This document shows positions 24,646-33,600 of a stretch of DNA of 64,000 nucleotides, in pieces. Under the pieces are notes generated by a model that worked only from the letters and a program-made list of their open reading frames with translations, searched no databases and was not told the origin of the DNA. Source of the stretch: Skermanella mucosa (GTDB taxonomy: Bacteria; Pseudomonadota; Alphaproteobacteria; Azospirillales; Azospirillaceae); NCBI RefSeq assembly GCF_016765655.2, contig NZ_CP086106.1, positions 6,222,501 to 6,286,500 on the forward strand. Direction: 5' to 3'. How positions within the stretch are numbered: the first letter of the stretch is position 1; each line of letters starts with the position of its first letter. The position numbers and the translations under genes are program-made.

Positions 24646-25386
24646 TCAGGATATCAAATAACCGCCGTCCACCGGCAGCACCGTTCCGGTGACGAAGGCG
24701 GCCGCCGGGGAGCACAGGAAGACCACCGCCCCGGTCAGGTCCTGCGGCGTGCCCCAGCGTTTCAGGGGGGTGCGGGACAGGATCGCCTCGGACCGGGCGG
24801 GGTCTTCCTGAAGGCCCTGGGTCAGGGCGGTCGCGATCCAGCCCGGCGCTATGGCGTTGACCCGGATGCCGTCCATAGCCCAGGCGATCGCCAGGCTCTT
24901 GGTCAGCTGGGCGATGCCGCCCTTGCTGGCGCTGTACGCCGGCACCAGCCCCCCGCCGAAGAAGCTCAGCATCGAGGCGACGTTGACGATGCTGCCGCCC
25001 TGCCGGGCCAGCAATGGACGGCAGGCGGTGCACAGGCGCATCGTCCCGGTCAGGTTGACGTCCACCACCTGCTCGAAAGCGTCCAGGTCGAATTCCGCGC
25101 CGCGCCGGATGATGCCGGCCGCGTTGACCAGGATATCCAGCCGGTCCAACCCCTTGGCGAGGCGCTCGACCGCCTGCGCGTCGGTCACGTCCAGGTCCAC
25201 CGTCTGGATCGGCCCGGTCGGATCGGGCGCCGCGTCCGCTACCGGCAGGCCGGCGGCGATCACGTGGCAGCCGGCGTCGGCCAGCCCGGCGGCGATGGCG
25301 GCGCCGATCCCGCTGGTTCCTCCCGTCACCAGCGCGCGGCGGCCGGAGATGTCGAAAGCCGAAATCGCAGGCGTTTGTTCGGTCAT
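24646..25386 (-). CDS. Short-chain dehydrogenase/reductase (KduD-like)
   Basis: 246 residues of the classical SDR family. The NAD(P) loop is TGGTSGIG (residue about 20), and DLDVTD, NAAG, the active-site Ser in NVASMLSFF, YSASK with catalytic Tyr and Lys, and the late GWIATALTQGL and PVDGGYLIS are all present. The nearest named relatives by pattern are 2-deoxy-D-gluconate 3-dehydrogenases and 3-oxoacyl reductases; the substrate is not determined. It is divergent from the acyl-CoA synthetase gene across 172 bases that should carry both promoters. Confidence 0.88.
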   Translation of the reverse strand: MTEQTPAISAFDISGRRALVTGGTSGIGAAIAAGLADAGCHVIAAGLPVADAAPDPTGPIQTVDLDVTDAQAVERLAKGLDRLDILVNAAGIIRRGAEFDLDAFEQVVDVNLTGTMRLCTACRPLLARQGGSIVNVASMLSFFGGGLVPAYSASKGGIAQLTKSLAIAWAMDGIRVNAIAPGWIATALTQGLQEDPARSEAILSRTPLKRWGTPQDLTGAVVFLCSPAAAFVTGTVLPVDGGYLIS

Positions 25387-25558
25387 CTTGGCGTTGTTCC
25401 TCCGTCCTCGATCGGTTCTTCGATTCGCTTCGTTATCGACAGGTTTACCCCAGGCCGGCGCGGATGGACAGACCCCACCACGCCGCCTAAACTCCCGCCG
25501 CGAATAAGGGGGCCGGGCATCCGGCATCGGACCCCCAGGGGGACGGAGGAAAAACGAC

Positions 25559-27265
25559 ATGACGACGCCCGGAGCGGAGTTCCTGAAAGCGCGCGATTTC
25601 CTGATCGAGAATCGCGAGGATTACGAGACCGCGTACCGCGATTTCCGTTGGCCGGAGTTCGAGACCTTCAACTGGGCGCTGGATTACTTCGATCCCATGG
25701 CGCGCGGCAACCAGTCGACCGCCCTGTGGATCGTCGAGGAAGGCGGCGCCGAGACGAAGCTGAGCTTCTCCGAGATGGCCGAGCGCTCCGACCGGGTCGC
25801 CAATTACCTGCGGTCCCAGGGCGTGCGGCGCGGCGACCCGATCCTGCTGATGCTCGGCAACGTGGCGCCCCTGTGGGAAACCATGCTGGCGGCGATCAAG
25901 CTGGGCGCCGTGCTGATCCCCAGCACCACCCTGCTGAACGCCGAGGACCTCGCCGACCGGATCGAGCGTGGCCGCGTCGCCCACGTGATCGCCGGGGCGG
26001 AAGACGCCGCCAAGTTCGACGGCCTGCCCGGCGCCTACACCAGGATCGCGGTCGGCGCCGCCGCCGCGCCGGAAGGCTGGCGCCGCTTCGAGGACGCCTA
26101 CGACTCGCCATCCTCGTTCGAGCCGGACGGCCCGACCCGCGCCGACGACCCGCTGCTGCTCTATTTCACCTCCGGCACCACGGCCAAGGCCAAGCTGGTG
26201 GAGCACAGCCACCGCAGCTACCCGGTCGGCCACCTCTCGACGCTCTACTGGCTGGGGCTGATGCCCGGCGACATCCACCTGAACATCAGCTCGCCCGGCT
26301 GGGCCAAGCATGCCTGGAGCAACTTCTTCGCGCCGTGGAACGCCGGGGCGGCGGTCTTCGTCTACACCTACAAGCGCTTCTCGGCGCCCGGCATGCTGTC
26401 GGTGATCGCGCGCTGCGGGGTCACCACCCTGTGCGCGCCGCCGACGGTGTGGCGCCTGTTCATCCAGGAGGACCTGAAGGCCTACCCGGTAAAGCTGCGC
26501 GACCTGATCGGCGCCGGCGAGCCGCTCAACCCGGAGGTGATCGACACCGTGCGCGAGGCCTGGGGCATCACGATCCGCGACGGCTACGGCCAGACCGAGA
26601 CGACGGCCCAGATCGCCAACCCGCCGGGCCAGCCGGTCAAGCCCGGCTCCATGGGCCGCCCGCTGCCCGGATACGTGGTGAAGCTGCTCGACGCCGATGG
26701 GACGGAACGCCCCGAAGGCCAGGTCTGCCTGATGCTCGACCGCCGGCCGGTCGGGCTGATGACGGGCTACCGCGACGATGCCGCCCGGACGGAGGAGATC
26801 ATGGCCGGCGGCTACTACCGCACCGGCGACGTCGCGATGAAGGACGAGGACGGTTACCTGACCTATGTCGGCCGGGCCGACGACGTGTTCAAAGCCTCCG
26901 ACTATCGGATCAGCCCCTTCGAGCTGGAGAGCGCGTTGATCGAGCACGAGGCGGTGGCCGAAGCCGCCGTGGTGCCGAGCCCCGATCCCCTGCGGCTGGC
27001 CGTTCCCAAGGCCTATCTGGTGCTGGCGGCGGGCTGGCGCCCCGACCGGGAGACCGCGCTGGCGATCTTCCGCCACGTCCGCCGGCATCTGGCGCCCTAC
27101 AAGCGGGTGCGCCGGATCGAGTTCGCCGACCTGCCCAAGACCATCTCCGGCAAGATCCGCCGCGTCGAGCTGCGCCGCGCGGAGGAGGGAAGGCCGGGCG
27201 GCGCCGAACGGAGCCATCTCGAGTTCTGGGAAGAGGATTTCCCGGAGCTGAAGGAACAGCCCTGA
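25559..27265 (+). CDS. Acyl-CoA synthetase (AMP-binding, ACSM-like)
   Basis: 568 residues of the ANL adenylating family, activating a carboxylic acid to its CoA thioester through an acyl-AMP. The phosphate loop is LLYFTSGTTAKAKLVEH (family usually TSGTTGxPK). The A5 motif is GYGQTETTAQ, A7 is YRTGDVAMKDEDGYLTYVGR with DDVFKASDYRISP, and the C-terminal catalytic Lys lies in LPKTISGKIRRVEL. The N-terminus with FNWALDYFDPMARGNQ is typical of medium-chain ACSM-like enzymes rather than acetyl-CoA synthetase. The start has GGAGG about 12 bases before ATG 25559. Followed by a strong terminator. Confidence 0.9.
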   Translation: MTTPGAEFLKARDFLIENREDYETAYRDFRWPEFETFNWALDYFDPMARGNQSTALWIVEEGGAETKLSFSEMAERSDRVANYLRSQGVRRGDPILLMLGNVAPLWETMLAAIKLGAVLIPSTTLLNAEDLADRIERGRVAHVIAGAEDAAKFDGLPGAYTRIAVGAAAAPEGWRRFEDAYDSPSSFEPDGPTRADDPLLLYFTSGTTAKAKLVEHSHRSYPVGHLSTLYWLGLMPGDIHLNISSPGWAKHAWSNFFAPWNAGAAVFVYTYKRFSAPGMLSVIARCGVTTLCAPPTVWRLFIQEDLKAYPVKLRDLIGAGEPLNPEVIDTVREAWGITIRDGYGQTETTAQIANPPGQPVKPGSMGRPLPGYVVKLLDADGTERPEGQVCLMLDRRPVGLMTGYRDDAARTEEIMAGGYYRTGDVAMKDEDGYLTYVGRADDVFKASDYRISPFELESALIEHEAVAEAAVVPSPDPLRLAVPKAYLVLAAGWRPDRETALAIFRHVRRHLAPYKRVRRIEFADLPKTISGKIRRVELRRAEEGRPGGAERSHLEFWEEDFPELKEQP

Positions 27266-27282
27266 CCGGCCGGAACGCCAAG

Positions 27283-27322
27283 GGGCGGGAGTGCCGGACC
27301 CCGCGGCCCGGCACTCCCGCCC
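27283..27322. terminator. Bidirectional intrinsic terminator
   Basis: A perfect 15-bp stem, GGGCGGGAGTGCCGG (27283-27297) and its complement (27308-27322), with a 10-base loop. It lies between the stops of the acyl-CoA synthetase (plus) and porin (minus) genes. TCAATTTC follows on the plus strand. Confidence 0.75.
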
Positions 27323-27340
27323 TCAATTTCCGTCTCCGGA

Positions 27341-28456
27341 TCAGAAGTCCAGGCGGGTGCCCACGACGAAGACGTAGCCTTCGTTGCTGAAGGTCGGGCC
27401 GGCGGTGGCCGGGCGGACATCCTCGTCGACGAACATCAGGTCGGACTGCACGACGAGGCCCGGCGCCAGGGTATAGGCGACGCCGACGCCGTACGACTTG
27501 TAGTCGCTGGCATAGGTCGAGGAATCTCCCTTGTAGCCTTCGGCATCCATGTAGCTGGCGCCCACCGCGATCGGGCCGGCGGTGTAGCTCACGCCGATAT
27601 GCCACACGGACTGGTCGTTCTCGACGGCGCCCGTGGGGACGTTGAAATCGTCGGCTTCCACATAGCCGCCGCCCAGGACGAAGCCGGCATAGCCGACCTG
27701 GCCGCCGACGTTCCACGCGGTGAAGTCTTCCAGGGTGCCGATGACGGGGTTGCCCTGGCCCGAGGCGGTCGAGATGGTGGCGCCGGCCGCGACGGAGAAT
27801 CCGCCGAACGCGCCGGTGTAGTTGATGCCGCCTTCGATCCAGTCCTTGTAGCTCAGGCTCACGTCTTCCAGGGCGACCACGTTCTGGCCCTGGCTGTTGC
27901 TCTCCGGCGCATAGCTGACGCCGGCCTGGAAGCCCGCGAACCGCGGGGTCAGGTACATGACCTTGGTCGCGTCGCTGGAGTTCGGGATATGGATGCCGAA
28001 CGCGATCTGCGAGCCGAGGGAGAGGCCGGTATCCGACTCGGCTCCGAGGAAGTCGTAGGCGTCGCCGTCGATCTGCTCGATGCCGATCACCGGGGCGTAG
28101 ATCTTCAGGGTATCGGCGGCGCCGTCGAAGTCGCCGAGTTCGAGCCGGCCCCAGGTGCCGCCGAGATAGACCGACGCCTCGTCGGTGCCGACGCTGGTGG
28201 AACTGCCGCCGGTGCTGTTCTGCAGTTCGACCTTGGCGCCGTACAGCAGGCCGTTGTCGGCCTTGCCGTCGGCGCGGATGACGATCTCGGTCTCCAACTG
28301 GAACTCACGGTCGGTACGGCCCGGCGCGTCGTCCTCGTAGAAGCCGGCGAAGAATTCCGTGTAGCCGCCAAGGCTGACCGTGATCTGGGCTTGTGCAACC
28401 GACGCGAACAGCATGCCGCTTGCCAGCGCCGTTCCAGTGAGAAGGATCCGCTTCAT
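27341..28456 (-). CDS. Gram-negative outer-membrane porin
   Basis: 371 residues. There is a signal peptide (MKRILLTGTALASGMLFASVAQA), then alternating beta strands starting ITVSLGGYTEFFAGFYED and ending in the outer-membrane C-terminal signature with Phe last (VVGTRLDF). The repeated G-x-A/V-x-Y strand pattern (GVSYAP, GVAYTLAPGL, VSYTAGPIAVGASYMDA) is that of 16-stranded porins of Rhodospirillales. It forms diffusion channels for small solutes. A long, AT-richer leader region lies upstream, as expected for a strongly expressed envelope protein. Confidence 0.92.
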   Translation of the reverse strand: MKRILLTGTALASGMLFASVAQAQITVSLGGYTEFFAGFYEDDAPGRTDREFQLETEIVIRADGKADNGLLYGAKVELQNSTGGSSTSVGTDEASVYLGGTWGRLELGDFDGAADTLKIYAPVIGIEQIDGDAYDFLGAESDTGLSLGSQIAFGIHIPNSSDATKVMYLTPRFAGFQAGVSYAPESNSQGQNVVALEDVSLSYKDWIEGGINYTGAFGGFSVAAGATISTASGQGNPVIGTLEDFTAWNVGGQVGYAGFVLGGGYVEADDFNVPTGAVENDQSVWHIGVSYTAGPIAVGASYMDAEGYKGDSSTYASDYKSYGVGVAYTLAPGLVVQSDLMFVDEDVRPATAGPTFSNEGYVFVVGTRLDF

Positions 28457-28792
28457 AAGTCTGCCCCGTTCGAAGTTTGTTATCCCGGTGCGGTCATTGA
28501 GTTCATTAGTGCCGCATCGGTCGCCTTATTGAGGCGCAAACGTGACAAATGCAAAAGCCGGTTTCTCTGTGACTTAGAAAAATTGCACCCATCAGTGCCT
28601 ATTAGGTAACATCATCCGGATTGTCTATATTCATTTAGGCGAAATTCATTCTTTTATCTCCGAAAGTGGTAGTTGACTTAAATAAGTTCACGCTCGCCGT
28701 ACGTCGGGACCTCAGCGCCGCGACCGGCTCGGCGGGTTTGACAGCGCCCCCGGCGCGACCCCATATTCCGGAAAACAGGATCGATCGGAACC
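28457..28792. other. AT-richer divergent intergenic region between porin and ccmC
   Basis: 336 bases without a gene, clearly less GC-rich than the surroundings. It should contain the porin promoter (minus) and the ccmC promoter (plus). A small hairpin (CGCCT at 28522-28526, AGGCG at 28532-28536) lies in the porin leader. A TTGACT near 28673 is a possible -35 for ccmC without an obvious -10. No OmpR-type repeat could be assigned. Confidence 0.5.
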
Positions 28793-29512
28793 ATGCACCG
28801 CTTCGCCAATCCCGCGCGCTTTCTCCGCCTCTCCGGCATCGTCCTGCCCTGGGTGGCGGGCGCCACCGTCGTGCTGACGATCGTCGGGCTCTATCTGGCG
28901 CTGTTCGCCTCTCCGCCCGATTACCAGCAGGGCGAGACGGTCCGGATCATGTACATCCATGTCCCGGCGGCCTGGATGGCGCTGTTCGTCTATACCAACA
29001 TGGCGATCGCGGCGGCCGTCGGGCTGGTCTGGAAGCATCCGCTGGCCGACCTGTTCAGCAAGGCCGCCGCCCCCGTCGGGGCCGGCTTCACGGCGGTCTG
29101 CCTGATCACTGGCAGCCTGTGGGGCGAGCCGATGTGGGGCACCTGGTGGGTGTGGGATGCCCGTCTGACCAGCGTGCTGATCCTGTTCTTCCTGTATCTG
29201 GGCTACATGGCCCTGGTGAACGCCTTCGACGACCCGGCGCGCGGCTCCAAGGCCGGCGCCATCCTGCTGCTGGTCGGCGTGGTCAACGTGCCGATCATCA
29301 AGTTCTCGGTCGACTGGTGGAACACCCTTCACCAGCCGGCCAGCGTGGTGAGGATGGGCGGCCCGAGCATCGATCCCAGCATGCTGTCGCCCCTGCTGAT
29401 CATGGGCCTGGCCTTCACGACCTACTTCATCACCGTCGTCCTCCTGCGCGTCAGAAGCGAGATCGCCGCCCGCAAGATCCAGATGCTCCGCCTGACCCAG
29501 GCGCAGGGGTAG
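28793..29512 (+). CDS. ccmC: Cytochrome c maturation heme transporter CcmC
   Basis: 239 residues, six membrane helices. The periplasmic tryptophan-rich WWD heme-binding motif is intact: WGTWWVWDARLTSVLILFFL. The flanking heme-ligand histidines are also visible (IMYIHVPAAWMA near residue 55 and WWNTLHQPASV near 180). CcmC loads heme onto CcmE for cytochrome c assembly. In most relatives ccmD, ccmE and the ccmAB genes adjoin it; here it stands alone, between a long divergent promoter region and a repeat cluster. A ccmD-sized frame is not found downstream. Confidence 0.93.
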   Translation: MHRFANPARFLRLSGIVLPWVAGATVVLTIVGLYLALFASPPDYQQGETVRIMYIHVPAAWMALFVYTNMAIAAAVGLVWKHPLADLFSKAAAPVGAGFTAVCLITGSLWGEPMWGTWWVWDARLTSVLILFFLYLGYMALVNAFDDPARGSKAGAILLLVGVVNVPIIKFSVDWWNTLHQPASVVRMGGPSIDPSMLSPLLIMGLAFTTYFITVVLLRVRSEIAARKIQMLRLTQAQG

Positions 29513-29608
29513 GAATTTTGGCCGCAGATACACGCAGATAAACCCAGATAACCTCCGGCTGCCGACGCTCCGGCCGGCTGCCGACGATCCTCCGTCGATC
29601 CAATCTGA

Positions 29609-29670
29609 GTGGCCGGAGCGTTGACGCAGGGTGTCGGCGTTCGCCCTGACGGGCGAAGGCCGACCTACGG
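29609..29670 (+). repeat. R1 repeat, half copy (copy 2)
   Basis: The right-hand half of R1: GTGGCCGGAGCG centre, the hairpin TTCGCCCTGACGGGCGAA, and the end GGCCGACCTACGG. The left half is absent and is replaced by R3 sequence, so R3 and R1 have recombined or one inserted in the other. Confidence 0.75.
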
Positions 29671-29762
29671 CACTCCGCTCCGCCGAATATCATCAAAAAA
29701 CATTGTGCAGGACTATCAGTTGACCCGCTCCGGTCCATGCAGACTGCCGTTCCACTCGCCGG

Positions 29763-29898
29763 GATACATTGGGCCACGGCCCAACTTAAGGTTTGATGCA
29801 GGGCGGAGGTGATGCGGGCCGTCGATCGTAGGTTGGACCGTGGCCCAACGTATCGGCCCGGCTGCCCCGGCCGGATCGACCTGATCGGGTACCGCTCT
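29763..29898 (+). repeat. R2 repeat, copy A
   Basis: About 136 bp. Features are an inner hairpin TTGGGCCACGGCCCAA, a centre with GCAGGGCGGAGGTGATGC, a second hairpin arm GTAGGTTGGACCGTGGCCCAAC, and an end matching TAGAGCGGTACCCGATCAGG in reverse. It matches 37871-37988 in the opposite orientation with a modest number of differences. Confidence 0.75.
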
Positions 29899-29999
29899 AA
29901 ACCCAGATAACCTCCGGCTGCCGGCGCTCCGGCCGGCTGCCGACGATCATCCGTCGATCCCATCTGAGTTTATCTGCGTGCATCTGTGGCCAAAACCCG

Positions 30000-30461
30000 T
30001 CAGCCCCCCGGCACCGGCAAGGTCATGTCGTCCTTCACCGTCTCCATCACCACATAGGTGTGCGTCTGCTGGACATGGGGCAGGCGCGAGATCGTGTCGC
30101 CCAGCAGCCGGCGGTAATGCTGGATGTCGCGCGTCCGCACCTTCAGCAGATAGTCGAAGTCGCCGGCGATCATGTGGCAGGACTGGATCTCCGGCACCCG
30201 GCGGACCGCCTCGTTGAAGCGCTCCAGCTCGTCCGCGGTCGTGCCGCGCAGCACCACCTGGACCAGCACCACGTGGTCCGCCTCCAGCGCCACCGGGTCC
30301 AGCTCGGCGCGGTAGCGCCGGATCACGCCGGCCGCCTCCAGCCGCCTCAGCCGTTCCGAACAGGGCGTCTTGGTCAGGTTGACCCGCCCGGCCAGTTCCA
30401 CGACCGATATCCGGCCGTTCTGCTGAAGCTCGCGCAGGATCGCGCGGTCGATCCGGTCCAT
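30000..30461 (-). CDS. Lrp/AsnC-family regulator (PutR-like)
   Basis: 153 residues. An N-terminal helix-turn-helix (MDRIDRAILRELQQNGRISV, VELAGRVNLTKTPCSERLRR) is followed by a RAM/AsnC ligand-binding domain (SCHMIAGDFDYLLKVRTRDI). It is divergent from putA with 144 bases between. In Alphaproteobacteria the regulator in this position, PutR, activates putA in response to proline, so that role is likely here. GGGAGGGG immediately precedes ATG 30461. Confidence 0.92.
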   Translation of the reverse strand: MDRIDRAILRELQQNGRISVVELAGRVNLTKTPCSERLRRLEAAGVIRRYRAELDPVALEADHVVLVQVVLRGTTADELERFNEAVRRVPEIQSCHMIAGDFDYLLKVRTRDIQHYRRLLGDTISRLPHVQQTHTYVVMETVKDDMTLPVPGG

Positions 30462-30511
30462 CACCCCTCCCAGGCCGTTTCGCCTGCCAATTCTCCATCC
30501 ACAGGCACTAT

Positions 30512-30564
30512 GGCTGAAATTTCGCCAAAATCGGAGCCTATGCCTACTGCCGTTCTGGGATAAT
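30512..30564 (+). promoter_or_regulatory. putA promoter region with Lrp-type site
   Basis: A GATAAT -10 box lies at 30559-30564, about 40 bases before putA. The -35 position (around 30536) has no consensus hexamer, which suits activator-dependent transcription. Just upstream, 30512-30538 is an imperfect palindrome (GGCT...AGCC with an A/T-rich core), the layout of Lrp-family sites. Assignment to the neighbouring regulator is inference. Confidence 0.5.
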
Positions 30565-30605
30565 CCAGGCCATCGAGTTTTGACCCGAGGGGGAGTGCCG
30601 GAGCG

Positions 30606-33600
30606 ATGGACCAGGCGGTGCTGCGCGACGACATCGACAGGGCCTATTTCGCCGACGAGGCCACCGTCGTTAAGCAACGGATGGAGGCGATCCGGCTGGA
30701 CCACGCCGCCCGGCGCAGGATTTCCGACCGGGCCGAGGCGATCGTCCGCCGGCTGCGCACCGACCCCACGCCCAATCTGATGGAGACCTTCCTCGCCGAG
30801 TACGGCCTGTCCACGGACGAGGGCGTGGCGCTGATGTGCCTGGCCGAGGCCTACCTCCGGGTGCCCGACGCGCCGACCCTGGACGCGCTGATCCGCGACA
30901 AGATCGGCGGTGCCGACTGGTCGAAGCATGCCGGAGAGACCGACAGCCTGCTGGTCAGCGCCTCGACCTGGGCGCTGATGCTGACCGGCAGGATCTTCCG
31001 CAACGACTCCCCCGCCGGGCCGCAGGTCGCGGGCACCCTGCGCCGCCTGGTCCAGCGGGTCGGCGAGCCGGTGGTCCGCTCCGCGGTCGCCCAGGCGATG
31101 AAGGTCATGGGCCAGCAGTTCGTGCTCGGCCGGACCATCGAGGAGGCGATCCGGCGCGGCGAAGCGCGGCGCGCCAAGGGCTACCGCTTCTCCTACGACA
31201 TGCTGGGGGAGGCGGCGCGGACCGGCCCGGACGCCCGGCGCTACTGGGACAGCTATGCCGCCGCGATCGACGCCATCGCGCGCCACGCCGACGCCAAGGC
31301 CCCCGTCCACGATAATCCCGGCATCTCCGTCAAGCTGTCGGCGCTCCACCCGCGCTACGAGGCCACCCAGCGCGACCGGGTCATGGCGGAGCTGGTGCCC
31401 CGCCTGCATGCCCTGGCGATCAAGGCCAGGGACGCCAACATCGGCTTCAACATCGACGCGGAGGAGGCGGATCGCCTGTCCCTGTCGCTCGACGTGATCG
31501 AGCGGGTGCTGGAATCGCCCGACCTGGCGGGCTGGGACGGTTTCGGCGTCGTGGTCCAGGCTTATTCCAAGCAGTGCCTGCCGGTCCTGCGTTGGGTCCG
31601 GGCGCTGGCCGACCGGCTCGACCGCAGGCTGGCGGTGCGGCTGGTCAAGGGCGCCTATTGGGATTCGGAGATCAAGAATTCCCAGGTGCTGGGCCTGTCC
31701 GGCTACCCGGTGTTCACCCGCAAGACCTCGACCGACGTCTCCTACCTGGCGGGCGCTCGCTTCCTGCTGGACAACCGCGACCGCCTCTATCCCCAGTTCG
31801 CCACCCACAACGCCCAGACCGCCGCCGCGGTGCTGGAGATGGCCGGCAACGACGGGGGCGGGTTCGAGTTCCAGCGGCTGCACGGCATGGGCCAGGCGCT
31901 GCACGACCGCTTGCTGGAGGAGGCTGGCCGGCCGTGCCGCATCTATGCGCCGGTCGGCGTCCACAAGGACCTGCTGGCCTATCTGGTCCGCCGGCTTCTG
32001 GAGAACGGCGCCAACTCCTCCTTCGTCCACCAGCTCCTGGACGAGGACGTGCCGCCGGAAGTGCTGGTCCGCGATCCCATCGCCGCGACCGAGGCGGCCG
32101 CCTCCGTGCCGAACCCGAAGATCCCGCTGCCGCCCGACCTGTTCGATGGCGAACGGCGCAATTCGGCCGGCTGGAACCTCAACAACCCCGTCATGGCGGC
32201 CGAGGTCGAGGCCGGGATGGCGCCGTTCCGCACGGCCCGCTGGACCGCGGCGCCCCTGGTCGGAGGCTCCGTCCTGGACGGGGAGGAGGTGCCGGTTCTG
32301 AACCCGGCCGACGGCACGGACCGGGTCGGCACCGTCCGGCAGGCCGACAGGGAAGCCGCCGCCCGCGCGCTGGACGTCGCGACCGCCGCCTTCCCGGCCT
32401 GGCGGGACCGGGCGCCGGCCGACCGCGCCGCGATCCTGGACCGCATCGCCGACCTCTACGAGGCCAACAGCTTCGAGCTGATGGCGATCCTGTCCCGCGA
32501 GGCCGGCAAGACCCGCATGGACGGCGTGCTGGAGGTGCGCGAGGCGGTGGATTTCTGCCGCTACTACGCGGCGGAAGCGCGGCGGCTGGCGGCCGGATCC
32601 CAGGGACAGGGGCAAGGCTTGGGGCCGTTCGTCTGTATCTCGCCGTGGAACTTCCCGCTGGCGATCTTCACGGGCCAGGTGGTCGCGGCCCTGGTCGCCG
32701 GCAATACCGTGGTCGCCAAGCCGGCCGAGCAGACGCCCCTGGTCGCCGCCCGGGCGGTGGCGCTGATGCTGGAGGCCGGCGTGCCGCCGGACGTCCTGGC
32801 CCTGCTGCCCGGCGACGGCGCGGTGGTCGGGGCGGCCCTGACCGCCGACCCGCGCACGGCGGGGGTCTGCTTCACCGGCTCGACCGAGACCGCCATCCTG
32901 ATCGACCGGGCGCTGGCGGCCCACGGATCGGCCCGCGCGCCGCTGATCGCCGAGACCGGCGGCCTGAACGCCATGATCGTGGACAGCACCGCCCTGGTCG
33001 AGCACGCGGTCCGCGACATCGTCAACTCGGCCTTCCAGAGCGCGGGCCAGCGCTGTTCGGCCTTGCGCGCCGTGTTCGTCCAGTCCGACATCCGGGACCA
33101 CCTGCTCGCCATGCTCGAAGGGGCGGCGATGGAACTGCGGGTCGGCGACCCGTGGGACCCCGCGACCGATGTCGGCCCCGTGATCGACGCGGAGTCCCGG
33201 GGCATTATCGAGGAGCATTGCCGGAGCTTCGAAAAGGCCGGGCGGGTGCTGTTCCGCCACCCGCTGCAAGGGATCGCCGAGGGCGGCCTGTTCGTCGCCC
33301 CGACGGCCATCGCCCTCGACCGGTTCGACGCGCTGGAGCGGGAGATCTTCGGCCCCGTGCTCCACGTCGTCCCGTTCGAGGCGCACGAGATCGACCGCGT
33401 AGTGGACGCCGTCAACGCGCGCGGCTACGGCCTGACCCTGGGCATCCATTCCCGCCTGGACGACCGGATCGAGGCGATCTGCCGACGCGCCCGGGTCGGC
33501 AACGTCTATGTCAACCGCAACCAGATCGGCGCCGTGGTCGGCGTCCAGCCGTTCGGCGGCGAGGGCCTGTCCGGCACCGGGCCGAAGGCCGGCGGGCCGC

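Larger units (their letters stand above)
29516..29995. repeat. R3 composite repeat island with 32-bp inverted ends
   Basis: The 480-bp gap between ccmC and the Lrp gene is filled by repeats. The ends are near-perfect inverted repeats, 29516-29547 and 29964-29995, beginning TTTTGGCC[G/A]CAGAT (29 of 32 match). Inside are 71-bp direct repeats at 29540-29610 and 29899-29969 that differ at three positions. Between them lie a half copy of R1 and a full copy of R2. No coding frame is convincing. The right end stops five bases before the Lrp stop codon. Confidence 0.8.
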
